Of a stretch of DNA of 64,000 bases, positions 10,201 to 21,174 are shown in pieces. The stretch lies in NCBI GenBank assembly GCA_032717465.1, contig CM064712.1, positions 23,732,910 to 23,796,909 on the forward strand. Reading direction: 5' to 3'. How positions within the stretch are numbered: position 1 is the first letter of the stretch; each line of letters starts with the position of its first letter. The notes below the pieces were generated by a model. The model did not search any database. It was not told where the DNA came from and saw nothing but the letters and a program-made list of their open reading frames with translations. Position numbers and translations under genes: made by a program. Origin of the DNA: Coenobita brevimanus. Its lineage: Eukaryota; Arthropoda; Malacostraca; Decapoda; Coenobitidae.

Positions 10201-13008
10201 AGGTGGCAGGTGGGTGGTGGGTAGTGGATGGCAGGTGACAGGTGGGTGGTGGGTGGCAGGTGGCAGGTGGGTGGTGGGTAGTGGATGGCAGGTGACAGGT
10301 GGGTGGTGGGTGGTGGATGGCAGGTGACAGGTGGGTGGTGGGTGGTGGATGGCAGGTGACAGGTGGGTGGTGGGTGGTGGATGGCAGGTGACAGGTGGGT
10401 GGTGGGTGGTGGATGGCAGGTGACAGGTGGGTGGTGGGTAGTGGATGGCAGGTGACAGGTGGGTGGTGGGTGGTGGGTGGCAGGTGACAGGTGGGTGGTG
10501 GTTGGTGGGTGGCAGGTGACAGGTGGGTGGTGGGTGGTGGATGGCAGGTGACAGGTGGGTGGTGGGTAGTGGATGGCAGGTGACAGGTGGGTGGTGGGTG
10601 GTGGATGGCAGGTGACAGGTGGGTGGTGGGTGGTGGATGGCAGGTGACAGGTGGGTGGTGGGTAGTGGATGGCAGGTGACAGGTGGGTGGTGGATGGCAG
10701 GTGACAGGTGGGTGGTGGGTGGTGGATGGCAGGTGACAGGTGGGTGGTGGGTGGTGGATGGCAGGTGACAGGTGGGTGGTGGGTGGTGGATGGCAGGTGA
10801 CAGGTGGGTGGTGGGTGGTGGATGGCAGGTGACAGGTGGGTGGTGGATGGCAGGTGACAGGTGGGTGGTAGATGGCAGGTGACAGGTGGGTGGTGGGTGG
10901 CAGGTGGGTGGTGGGTGGCAGGTGGCAGGTGGCAGGTGGGTGGCAGGTGGGTGGCAGGTGGCAAGTGGGTGGTGGGTAGTGGATGGCAGGTGACTGGTGG
11001 GTGGCAGGTGACAGGTGGGTGGTGGGTGGCAGGTGACAGGTGGGTGGTGGGTGGAGGTGGGTGGTGGGTGGTGGGTGGAGGTGGGTGGTGGGAGGTGGGT
11101 GGTGGGTGGTGGGTGGCAGGTGGGTGGTGGGTGGTGGGTGGCAGGTGGGTGGTGGGTGGCAGGTGGGTGGTGGGTGGCAGGTAGTGGGTGGTAGGTAGTG
11201 GGTGGTAGGTAGTGGGTGGCAGGTGGCAGGTAGTGGGTGAGTGGTGAGTGGCAGGTGGGCGGTAGGTAGTGGGTGGCAGGTGGGCGGTAGGTAGTGGGTG
11301 GCAGGTGGGCGGTAGGTAGTGGGTGGCATGTGCGTGGTGGGTGGCATGTGCGTGGTGGGTGGTATGTGCGTGGTGGGTGGCAGGTGGGTGGTGGGTGGCA
11401 GGTGGGTGGTGGGTGGCAGGTGGCAGGTGGGTGGCAGGTGGGTGGTGGGTGGCAGGTGGGTGGTGGGTGGCAGGTGGGTGGTGGGTGGCAGGTGGGTGGT
11501 GTGTGGCAGGTGGGTGGTGTGTGGCAGGTGGGTGGTGGGTGGCAGGTGGGTGGTGGGTGGCAGGTGGGTGGTGGGTGCCAGGTGGGTAGTGGGTGCCAGG
11601 TGGGTGGCAGGTGGGTGGTGGGTGCCAGGTGGGTGCCAGGTGGCAGGTGGTGGTGGATGGCAGGTGGCAGGTGGTGGTGAGTGGCAGGTGGTGGTGAGTG
11701 GCTGGTGGCAGGTGGTGGTGAGTGGCAGGTGGCAAGTGGTGGTGAGTGGCAGGTGGCAGGTGGTGAGAGGCAGGTGGCAGGCAGTGAGTGGCAGGTGGTG
11801 GGTGGCAGGCAGTGAGTGGCAGGTGGTGAGTGGCAGGTGGCAGGTGGTGAGTGGCAGGTGGCAGGTAGTGAGTGGCAGGCAGTGAGTGGCAGGTGGTGGG
11901 TGGCAGGTGGCAGGTGGGTGGTTGGTGGATGGTGGAAGAATAGGTGGTAGTCAGGCTGGTGGTAGGTGGGAGGCGGGTGGGAGGTGGGTAGTAGTTGGCA
12001 GGTGGCAGGTGGGTAGTAGTTGGCAGGTGGCAGGTGGGTGGCAGGAGGGTTGCAAGTGGATGGGTTGCAAGTGGGTGGCTGGTATGTGGTAGGTGGGTGG
12101 TAGGTGGGTGGCAGGTGGGTTGCAAGTGGGTGGCTGGCATGTGGCAGGTGGGTGGCTGGTGGGTGGCTAATAGGTGGCAAGTGGGTGGCTGGTATGTGGT
12201 AGGTGGATGGTTGGTGGGTGGTAGATGAGTGGTAGGTGGGTGGTGGGTGGTGGGTGGGTGGTAGATGGGTGGCAGGTTGGTGGCACGTGGGCGGTGGGTG
12301 GCACGTGGGCGGTGGGTGGCATGTGAGCGGTAGGTAGTGGGTGGCAGGTGGATTGTGGGTGGTGGTGGCAGGTGGATTGTGGGTGGTGGTGGCAGGAGGG
12401 GTGTGGGTGGTGGTGGCAGGAGGGGTGTGGGTGGTGGTGGCAGGAGGGGTGTGGGTGGTGGTGGCAGGAGGGGTGTGGGTGGTGGTGGCTGGAGGAGTGT
12501 GGGTGGTGGTGGCAGGAGGGTTGTGGGTGGTGGTGGCAGGTGGATTGTGGGTGGTGGTGGTAGGAGGGCTGTAGGTGGTGGTGGCAGGTGGCAGGTAGGT
12601 GGCAGGTGGCAGGTGGGTGGGTGGCAGGTGGCAGGTGGGTGGGTGGCAGGTGGGTGGCAGGTGAGTGGCAGGTGGGTGGCAGGTGAGTGGCAGGTGGGTG
12701 GCAGGTGAGTGGCAGGTGGGTGGCAGGTGGCAGGTAGGTGGCAGGTGGCAGGTAGGTGGCAGGTGGGTGGCAGGTGGCAGGTAGGTGGCAGGTAGGTGGG
12801 AGGTGGGTGGCAGGTGGCAGGTGGGTGGCAGGTGGGTGGCAGGTGGCAGGTGGCTGGCAGGTGGGTGGCAGGTGGCAGGTGGGTGGCAGGTAGGTGGCAG
12901 GTAGGTGGCAGGTGGGTGGCAGGTGGCAGGTGGGTGGCAGGTGGCAGGTAGGTGGCAGGTGGGTGGCAGGTGGATGGCAGGTGGATGGTAGGTGGCAGGT
13001 GGAGGGTA
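7222..13008. repeat. Giant G-rich minisatellite array (5.8 kb)
   Basis: Built from short GGTGGGTGG, GGCAGGT and GACAGGT words. The main mid-array unit is about 27-31 nt (ggtggatggcaggtgacagg type). Two long blocks are recognisable by rare marker segments: ttaagttacaagtggataat at about 7490 and 9526, and gaagaataggtggtagtcag at about 9178 and 11937. Marker spacing is larger in the second block by about 0.7 kb, through expansion of the gacaggt units. A third, simpler part (12340-13008) ends the array. No stop codons form in several frames, so open frames of over 1,200 codons (Thr/His/Pro/Cys) exist on the minus strand, but I see no sign they are genes. Confidence 0.97.
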
Positions 13009-13310
13009 GGAAGCTGAAAATAATTCAATACATGGTTTAAATAATCAAACATTTCACAGAGTTGTCTCTCCGTGGGCGTAAAGCTTAACTGGACCAACTG
13101 AATCAGTAAATATAATGACAGTCAGTTAACGTATACAAGTACTAGGCCTGTACTGACAAAGGTACTGACTGACTAACTGGTAAAACGAATACTGACAGGA
13201 AGTGAAGACTGAGGATGTGGTCTACCTGAATCAGCTAAATATGTGGACTGACTGTGGAATGAGGGTGTGGATTAACTGATTAACTCAACGACTGGATGGA
13301 GAGTGTATTG
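13009..13310. other. Spacer with CTGACT-rich words
   Basis: Mostly single-copy at the left, gradually becoming rich in actgact and tggactg words that lead into the next tandem array. No gene. Confidence 0.6.
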
Positions 13311-14478
13311 GACTGGACGGTGGGTCTGAATTAACTGAACTGAACTGAACTGGACTGGACTGGATGGTGGGTGTGAGTTTAGCTGAACTGAACTGGGCTG
13401 TGGATGTGAACTGAATGGGATTGAACTGTGGATGTGAGCTGAACTGGACTGTGGATGTGAGCTGAACTGGACTGTGGATGTTAACTGGATTGGACTGTGG
13501 ATGTGAGCTGAACTGAACTCTACTGTGGGTGTGGACTAAGTGACTGGTTGGACTGGAATGTGGACAGACTGACTGGACTGGACTGTGGGTGTGGACCTAC
13601 TGACTGGACTGGACTGGGGGTGTGGACTGACTGGACTGGACTGGGGGTGTGGACTGACTGGACTGGACTGGGGGTGTGGACTGACTGGACTGGACTGGGA
13701 GTGTGGACTGACTAGACTGGACTGGGGGTGTGGACTGACTAGACTGGACTGGACTGAGGGTTATGGACAGACTGACTAGTTGGACTGGAAGCGTGGACAG
13801 ACTAACTGGACTCGACTGGGGATATGGACTGACTGGACTGGGGATATGGACTGACTAGACTAGACTGGAGGTGTGTACTGACTGACAAATACAACTGACT
13901 GGGGGTGTGGACTGACTGGACTGGACTGGACGGTGGGTGTGCATTATGGGTATAGGCTGGGTTGGACTGTGGGTGTGCACTGTGGGTGTGGACTGGGCTG
14001 GACTGTTGGTGTGGACTAACTGAATGGACTGGGCTGTGGGTGTGGGCTGTGGGTGTGGACTGTGGGTGTGGGCTGTGGGTGTGGACTGTGGGTGTGGACT
14101 GTGGGTGTGGACTGTGGGCGTGGACTGTGGGCGTGGACTGTGGGCGTAGACTGACTGTCGGACTGAGGGTGTGGACTGGACGGGGCTCTGGGTGTGGAAT
14201 GACTAGATTGCATTGTGAACTAACTGGCTAGCTGGACTGTGGCTGTGGACTGAATTGGACTGTGGCTGTGGACTGAGTGGATTGGACTGTGGACTGAGTG
14301 GATTGGACTGTGGACTGACTCGATCGGACTGTAGACTGACTACTGGACTGTGGACTGACTTTAATGGACTGTGCACTGACTCGATTGGACTGTGGACTGG
14401 CTGGATTGACTGACTATTGACAAATGACTGATGCTGACTGATGCTGACTGATAATGACTGATGATGACTAATGTTGCT
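13311..14478. repeat. Composite GGACTG/GTGGGTGT tandem arrays
   Basis: Several successive unit types: ggactg pentamers and hexamers, a 27-bp unit (gggggtgtggactgactgg plus actggact) at 13603-13750, gtgggtgtggact at 14030-14150, then attggactgtggactgagtg. All share the ggactg core and probably evolved from one another. Confidence 0.93.
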
Positions 14479-14479
14479 A

Positions 14480-15112
14480 GGGTGTGGACTGAGTGACAGG
14501 GTGAGGACTGTGGCAGAGTGTGTACTGACAGGGTGAGGACTGTGACAGGGTGAGGACTGTGACAGGGTGAGGACTGAAACAGGGTGAGGACTGTGACAGG
14601 GTGAGGACTGTGACAGGGTGAGGACTGTGACAGGGTGAGGACTGTATCAGGGTGAGGACTGTGACAGGGTGAGGACTGTGACAGAGTGAGGACTGTGACA
14701 GGGTGAGGACTGTGACAGGGTGAAGACTGACAGGGTGAGGACTGTGACAGGGTGAGGACTGTGACAGGGTGAGGACTGTGACAGGGTGTGGACTGTGACA
14801 GGGTGAGGACTGTGACAGGGTGAGGGCTGTGACAGGGTGAGGGCTGTGACAGTGTGGACTGTGACAAGGTGTGGACTGACAGGGTGAGGACTGTGACAGG
14901 GTGAGGACTGTGACAGGGTGTGGACTGTGACAGGGTGAGGACTGTGACAGGGTGAGGACTGTGACAGGGTGAGGACTGTGACAGGGTGAGGACTGTGACA
15001 GGGTGTGGACTGTGACAGGGTGAGGACTGTGACAGGGTGTGGACTGTGACAGGGTGAGGACTGTGACAGGGTGTGGACTGAGAGGGTGTGGACTGACAGG
15101 GTGTGGACTGAC
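14480..15112. repeat. 17-bp minisatellite, ~35 copies
   Basis: Highly uniform unit gacagggtgaggactgt with variants gtgtggactgt. Period 17, so minus-strand frames read Ser-Pro-Cys-His-Ser repeats without stops. Not coding. Confidence 0.97.
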
Positions 15113-15189
15113 AGACATTAGGCGTTGCCTGACCAACTGACAGTGAAATTTATTTAGAAGTTTGACTAGCTACAAGGTTGGACTGACGG

Positions 15190-15760
15190 ATCATATGACT
15201 GTGGACTGACAGGGGTTTACAAGGCTGTGGACTGACAGGGGTTTACAAGCCTGTGGACTGAATCAGTAAAGGCATTTAGTGCTGGAGGCTGTGAACTGAA
15301 TCAGTAAAGGCATTTAGTGCTGGAGGCTGTGAACTGAATCAGTAAGTGTTTGTGGTGATAGTGGGTGTGGACTACCTGAATATTTGAAGGTGTGGACTGT
15401 CCATGTGTACGACGGCTGAGTGGTTTTGTGGGTGTGGATTCACTGACGTCAAGTTTTTGTCTCAACTGACCTACTGACAACGACTGATGTGGGGTAACTT
15501 AGGGTGTGCACAGGCAGACGGGTCAGCTGGGCTGTGGGCTGACTGGGTCAGTAGGGCTGTGAGCTGACTGGGTCAGTAGGGCTGTGAGCTGACTGGGTCA
15601 GCAAGGCTATGAGCTGACTGGGTCAGTAGGGCTGTGGACTGATTAAAGCTGTAGACTGACAGGCGTAAGGGTTTGGAGTACTGGAGGATGTGAGGTGAAT
15701 CGGTAAGGGTTTGGAGTACTGATGGATTTGGGCTGAATCAGTAAGGGTGGAGTGATAATG
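15190..15760. repeat. Degenerate repeats (38-bp and 25-bp units)
   Basis: A 38-bp unit (gaatcagtaaaggcatttag and so on) occurs about 2.5 times at 15264-15345. A 25-bp unit (ctgtgagctgactgggtcag) occurs about five times at 15530-15640. Both retain the actgact theme of the upstream arrays. Confidence 0.8.
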
Positions 15761-17631
15761 AGTGTGGACTGACTAGAGTGAACGTGATCAACTAGAATGT
15801 AGTCTGGCTATGCGTACTGCTGATCAGTGAGTCAGTTGGTTAAAGATACTGACAGGCAGAATCAGTGACTGGGCCTGTGAGTGTTTGACTGGGGGTCTAA
15901 CAAAGGGTTAATTAAATACTAAGGATGGGACGGGATTTGAATTTATAAAGGGCCAGCGATGAGGTAAAACTAAGCTGAGCAACTGACAGGAGAGGCAAAC
16001 GATATGAGTTATTAAAAAAAGCACAAAGGTGTAAGCAAGTCCATAAAGTTATAGAATTATTTATGAAACACCTTTAATTCATGTGATCAGCCTGCATTCC
16101 ACGATATAGTTTAGTTAGCAACGATACAGAAAAGCCAGGCATTCATTACGTTTCAAGAAGTAAATAATATGGGTCATGTCTACACCTTGGTGCTCTTTTA
16201 AAATGATACGACCCTATGACAGAACTGACGACGAATAAGGGGTGACCAAAGCCTAGACATGATTAACTGAAGGTCGAGTGTTGGAGCTAAGCCGAGTCGT
16301 GAACTAAATTTACTATATCCTGACTAACGACTGACTGGTGTTAAGTCAACTAAAATATTGTGAGGTTCAAAGTCCTCGTACATTACCGGATAAGAAAGAT
16401 GAGGATACTTCTGGGTAGGCAGCGCATCCTCGGAGGGGTAAATTCAAGACGAGGTATCAATGGCACCGAGCAGTATGTTGAGGTGGTACAAGCTGGATGA
16501 TTTCCCTCCTGTAAATGCCATATAAAATTAGCAGGACTTACATCAGTGTATTCGTTATTTCTGACTGTCTCTTTGTTGAAAATATCCACACTTATTTTAT
16601 CGTCAAATATGTTTACATTATTTTGGCTTTGTCACTTACTGTACTAGATATTTTGCCCTTGTTATACTGTCTCATTGTACTTAGTGTTTTGCGAAGTACT
16701 TACCTAATCCTCCCTTCAGATGACATTCTTTGTTGAGGTCCCTCGCACGGTCGCTGTCAACATCATCTCCCACGGTCACGGTCAGCATCACCAGTGTCCC
16801 TCTGCCATCGGCTTCTCTTCAGCATCCCAGCCTTCACTCCACCTGCCAAGTAGGTATCTTATTTATTTTTACAGTTCATTCGTCAATTTGGGATTTTTTT
16901 TTTTTTTTTTTTTTTTTGCGGCAATATTACGTAGCTCAGACAGACTACGAAAGACCTACGGTGTTGCCCATCCATAGCACTTTTTCGTAACTGGCACAGT
17001 GTTCTGTATTAATTATGCTACAACTTATCAGTCAAGACGGGGATTCAATTTTGAGCCAAACTAAAATTAATGTATCGTCTCCATAAAATAAGCATGTCAG
17101 ATGCAGCCATTCATTATGTCAGCTGGATTCCAACATTTTTCTAATATATTAAAACTTCAAATTCAAGAAACTAGCAATTTAGTTTAAAGGTAGCAGTAGA
17201 AATTTGACAGGCAAAGTCTTCCTAAATAATTGCAATGTAACGACCAAGAACGTTGAAAATGCTCTTTATGGCGAGGACTTCCAGTTCTTTAATAACTGTA
17301 CTGAAACTATATCTTATTTAACTCAATAATTTCAAGGACTGTGGTAGATGGTGGCGACCATCATCCATTCACTTGATGTAGTGATGCCTACTTCTTCCTT
17401 AGCCTTTATCATTCTTTTTCCGTGCCTGCCCTCCTCTCTTCCTATTTCTCCCGTCTTTCCTGTCACTTCTTATTGCTTTTCTTTCCTTTACATGTGCTTT
17501 ATATTGAGTTACAAGCCAAATGGTTTCCTGTAAGCCAAGAAACCATTTACAACGCTGGGTGTTAACCATATAACCAAACCATACGTGCTGCCTACGTGTC
17601 AAGTGGGTTGGCTGAGGGTTAGTGCCCCTCC
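15761..17631. other. Largely unique sequence, no gene recognised
   Basis: Contains a 24-nt T-run near 16893-16917. An acceptor-like site on the minus strand at about 16843 (cttggcag) precedes a segment resembling the exon-like modules further right (gatgctgaccgtgaccg), but all three frames there have stops. No other feature is seen. Confidence 0.45.
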
Positions 17632-17705
17632 CCGTAAAACAAATAACTCAGTAAAATGGCCACCCCTTACGGGATTATAGCGTCTGGCAATAGATAGATA
17701 GACTG
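17632..17705 (+). mobile_element. 5'-truncated LINE end with (GATA)n tail
   Basis: Matches the 3' terminus shared by the longer copy at 41525-42482: tggccacccctta, then gcgtctggcaatagatagat. Only the last 60-70 nt remain. Confidence 0.8.
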
Positions 17706-18355
17706 ACTTCAAGGCCGAGACGTGTAAGCATTTTGGAGACGAAACTAAATTGCTGATCAACGTATGCAACTGTATAATCGTTATATTAAACAGTATAATC
17801 AATCATATACCATACCTGTACCAAAAGCCATAACTAAACTGTACCTGGCGTGATGAAATGCCAACACTGCTCTGGCATCCCGTTTCAGTTATCCACTCAT
17901 TTTATCTCTGACCTCTTGTGTCATAGGCATGATTTCTTGTATTCTTTGCTCATCTCGTCCTCTGGCTTCCTCTCGTAGTACCTTCTGTGCTGTTCTGGCC
18001 ACCTCAGTAAGTGCACCTCTTCTCACGTCCCTCCCTGTAATAACAGTGTCTGTGAAGAGACAGATCTAGTCCGATAAGCTATTTCAGACATTTCATCTGC
18101 TACATAAACTATTTTTTCCCATAATTATTCGCCATCTATAACTGGACATGGAATCTGAGCAGTAATCTTGTTGGTCTAATTCATTAACACCTCTTAAGAC
18201 ATTAATGGTACCTTAAGGAAATTGTTGCAAAGTACTTAATGACACTAACAATATCAGTTATGCTGTAAGTATATCTATTTTGCACATAAAAGTATTGAAG
18301 TGACAAGTAAATCATTTAGGAAGAGGCACCAAGTCCATTATGCCAGCAAGATTAC
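17706..18355. other. Unique sequence, no gene recognised
   Basis: AT-rich, no long frames, nothing repeated that I recognise. Confidence 0.5.
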
Positions 18356-18583
18356 CTCTGTCAACAAAACTGTTCATCACTGCAGCTGCCAGCAATACCA
18401 CACCTTCCATAGGCCCCGACGACGCCCCCACAGGCCAGAAGACGCCCACACAGGCTCAGACAGGCCACGATAACGTTCATAAGTCCCGGTGACACTTCCA
18501 CATAGACTCCAGCACTTCCACCACCAGTGCACCTGCCACCAGCGTCTCAGGTCTGTACTCCGGCACCGATCCTCAGCATCCGC
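18356..18583 (-). other. Exon-like module (minus strand), possible last coding exon
   Basis: On the minus strand atcatctttcag precedes and GAG/GTAATC follows. The phase 0 frame starts ADAEDRCRS and is open for 68 codons to TGA at 18377-18379; it is Trp/Arg-rich and not recognised. Phase 0 would accept a direct join to the module at 20556-20767. The start (gatgctgag) resembles the other modules of this cluster. Confidence 0.28.
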
Positions 18584-18715
18584 CTGAAAGATGATCGTAT
18601 TTGTAACAGACATCCGAGTTATTTTTCTACATGGCTGTTTATTTTCACTGTCGTGCAGATATTTTACTTACCAAGACATGTAATTAGAGTCAGATAACAC
18701 TAAAACACATCTTAC

Positions 18716-18813
18716 CATTTACAGCTTCCACAGTTCCCCACGCTGACGCTTCATCTCCCGCCCTCATCATATCCTGGCGACATCACAGCTCTGTCTCGGC
18801 AGCTCCTCACCCC
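18716..18813 (-). other. Exon-like module (minus strand)
   Basis: 98 nt between acceptor-like ttcatcttgcag and donor ATG/GTAAGATG. All frames contain a stop, so it would be non-coding or carry the end of a reading frame. Its end, gaagctgtaaatg/gtaagat, is similar to the ends of the two modules upstream. Confidence 0.25.
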
Positions 18814-18953
18814 CTGCAAGATGAACGTACTCTCAGCAGCAGTTCTCTTAAGGTGTTTGTATGCACAAGGATGTTTTAGTTACACATGCAGATATTTTAA
18901 AAGTTTAAGGTGAGCAGTATAAGCAGATTTATCATACAGCAAATTTATCTTAC

Positions 18954-19086
18954 CACTGCAGCATACGAACCTTCCGCCGGCCACACAGCTTCCGCCCATG
19001 ATGACGACAGCTGCCCACGCCGCAGCTTCCGCCCAAATCACAGCTTCCGCCTCTTCCCCAACGTGGTAGGTATGCCGTCTGCATCC
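18954..19086 (-). other. Exon-like module (minus strand)
   Basis: 133 nt between ttcatgttccacag and donor GTG/GTAAGATA. Two frames are open throughout; one is Ala/Glu/Val-rich. It contains a repeated gcggaagctg word (four copies), so the coding appearance may come from a local repeat. Confidence 0.28.
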
Positions 19087-19422
19087 CTGTGGAACATGAA
19101 CACTGCTGCATCATTTCTTCTAAGTTTTATGATCAGTTATTTTATGGGAATGTTCTTTACAGTATTACGCAATGCACTTTTAAAGGTTAAATGCTGGAAA
19201 AAGATATGTGGTCTTTAACTTACGCTTGTGCAGACAGATAGAACTTTTGATAGCATGTTACATCCCCAAAGACGTGAATTGTTTAATTTTGTTTAGTAGT
19301 ATTTTCACAATTATTCTCTCTGGTTTGCTTAGTGTTTGGTAGCTGTGTCAAGTTGAAGGTACAAGCTAGCAATCTTATGAACAAACTTTAGCAAAAGACT
19401 GAAAGCTTAAATTATTTCTTAC

Positions 19423-19704
19423 CATTGCAGCTGCTGTTGACGTATTTGTTGCACTTCCACACCAGCACTGCAGCTCCACTTCGACGCTGCAGTCCCACGC
19501 TGACGCCGAACGCAACGCCGACACAGTAGGCCCCAACGACGACCCAGCGCTAACGCCGACCCAACGACCTTCACGCCGACACAACGACCTCCACGCCGAC
19601 ACAACGACCTCCACGCCGACCCAACGACCTTAGAGCCGACACAACACCCCCACGTCGACGCCACAGGTTGCGCCCCTCGTCGTAGGCTCGTCGTCTGCAT
19701 CAGT
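19423..19704 (-). other. Exon-like module (minus strand) with 20-bp repeat
   Basis: 282 nt between gttaatcttacag and donor ATG/GTAAGAAA. One frame is fully open (MQTTSLRRGAQ..., Arg/Cys/Val-rich), while the phase 0 frame begins TDADDEPTT and stops after 24 codons. The interior holds about five copies of a 20-bp unit (cgccgacacaacgacctcca on the plus strand, 19550-19640). Start and end words match the neighbouring modules. Confidence 0.3.
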
Positions 19705-20067
19705 CTGTAAGATTAACTGAGTCACAGCAACAGTTCTCAGTTATAATTCTCCATCAGTTGTCTTAATTCAGTATATGTTAGTGATAGCATAGTGAGGTTC
19801 CCATGAGATTAGATTTCTTTAATACCTCTTCCTTCACGATTTGTTTTGCATAATTGTGCCATCTTCCTATATATTTTGTCCAGTATCTACACAATGCCTA
19901 AGTTAAGTAAAAGAGTAACATTTAGCATCTACAAGTAACGTGATGATATTGCCTGTTTTCACCTGCCTTTACCACTCACACCTTTACTGGTATGTGTAAT
20001 ATATTAACTATTTCATTACGTATGTCCTGGCTACAGGAGATTAGATGGACTTACGCTAAAAGGTAGG
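19705..20067. other. Unique AT-rich spacer
   Basis: No feature recognised other than the A/T-rich flank of the SINE that follows. Confidence 0.5.
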
Positions 20068-20402
20068 ATTTTTTTTTTTTTTTTATGTGTCCGATTCTGG
20101 GCATAGGCTTCACAGCCTGCTCTCAAGGCCCAGTAGTCCTCCTACATGCCATACACCTCTACATGTCACCACTTCGAAGCTAACACCCATTGTTCATATT
20201 GAATACATAGCTGGGCAGTCTCATATTGGTATTAGCGGGGGTATTTTTTCCGACATGTCGGCGAGTCTTCTGGTAGATCTGTAAAGTCTGATTTTATGAA
20301 ATTCAGATCCTTAAGCTGTTCCCTGCCCCAGCAGGGATTTGAACCTGGGTCCGGTAGGACTGCAGGCCACCTCTCTACCGATTGAGCCACCGCCTCCCCT
20401 TG
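20068..20402 (-). mobile_element. Complete tRNA-headed SINE
   Basis: Read on the minus strand from 20402, it opens with a tRNA-like head: box A-like tggctcaatcggtagag and box B ggttcaaatccc, separated as in a tRNA. A unique body of about 240 nt follows, then the 3' segment shared with 768-859 and a 16-nt A-tail (T-run at 20068-20083 on the plus strand). Length about 335 nt. The head would give RNA polymerase III an internal promoter. The acceptor stem does not pair and the anticodon arm has an enlarged loop, so it is not a functional tRNA gene. Target duplications were not found. Confidence 0.85.
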
Positions 20403-20555
20403 ATTATTAGTCAAAGTCTCCAGTCTGATTACACTTTGCTATCCACTGAGCATGAAGAGATTATGGATATTTGTCAGGTTAGGGTAAACGGACTAGAGAT
20501 ATCCTACTGAGCTAACGAGAATACGGTCACAAGGGAAAGGTTGCCAACAGCTTAC

Positions 20556-20767
20556 ACACCAGCATCCCGTTGATGTAGTAGCTCGCTCCCTCGTGGGTCT
20601 TATCTCCTCGCCCCCTCGCTCCTCTGCCTGTCCGTCCTCGCTTCTCCATCCGTCCTCGCTCGTCCGTCCTGCTCCATCACCCCTTCTCCCGTCCTCGCTC
20701 CCTCTCAGCACATCGGGTTCAGGGAAGCTGCGTGGTCGATGATGCATCTCCGCTCTTCTGTGCTCGC
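20556..20767 (-). CDS. Candidate coding exon, Ser-Glu-Asp-Gly repeat
   Basis: On the minus strand a long T-run and cacag precede the block and TGT/GTAAGC follows. Only one frame is open across the 212 nt, and it is the frame that needs one base from the preceding exon, exactly what the candidate exon at 20983-21166 supplies. The peptide is charged, with SEDG motifs (RTSEDGWRSEDGQ) from a local gcgaggacgg repeat. No known domain. It ends in phase 0. Confidence 0.38.
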
Positions 20768-20982
20768 CTGTGAAAAAAAAAAAACAATTATCGAAACCTA
20801 ATCTGCTTTTAGTGCTCTTTTATCAAAATAAGGCCACATACAGGTTTAGGAAAAAAAAATATGTACATTAGGTGTATAGTTCTTTACTCTTCAAGAATAA
20901 TATTCAACCATTATTCAGAATTGAATTTTCTGTCATGTTACATTTGGCTAATTTCATTTCCATTTCAGGATCATCCAGTTAC

Positions 20983-21154
20983 CTGTCTCATCGCTGAAGT
21001 TGCTGCTGCTGCTGCTGTTACTGATGACGACGAGAACTGCTGATGCTGTCGCTCCTCCGTTGGTGGTGTATCGCCGCTCAGACAAAAACTCGTGTCCAGC
21101 AACCAACAACGACAACCACAGACATGTCCAGCCGGACAACCATACAACCAACAT
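20983..21154 (-). CDS. Candidate first coding exon with signal-peptide-like start
   Basis: On the minus strand ATG at 21154-21152 begins MLVVWLSGWTCLWLSLLVAG, a strongly hydrophobic N-terminus typical of a signal peptide, followed by HEFLSERRY and a Ser/Asn run encoded by a CAG-type triplet repeat. The exon ends at 20983 with donor CAG/GTAACT in phase 1. An acceptor-like tatattag at 21167-21174 would begin the exon at 21166; further exon-like blocks lie upstream (21204-21349 after ccccacag, and 21557-21599 before GTATAT). Joined to 20556-20767 it gives an open frame of about 128 codons. Likely a small secreted protein if real; not recognised. Confidence 0.38.
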
Positions 21155-21174
21155 CAACGAAGTAAGCTAATATA

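Noticed and set aside
7218..13097. Minus-strand open frames of 600-1,231 codons rich in Thr, His, Pro and Cys
   Set aside because: They lie entirely in the GGTGGGTGG array; several frames are open at once because the repeat words contain no stop codon. No start context, splice sites or domain.
14361..15136. Ser-Pro-Cys-His repeat frames up to 219 codons
   Set aside because: The 17-bp repeat cycles through all frames without stop; not a gene.
16730..16842. Another minus-strand exon-like module
   Set aside because: Acceptor-like site and a gatgctga word are present, but all frames have stops and no donor was found.
20319..20402. Functional tRNA gene
   Set aside because: Good internal promoter boxes, but the acceptor stem does not pair and it is fused to a SINE body with an A-tail. 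The same applies to 32080-32158 and 38110-38222.
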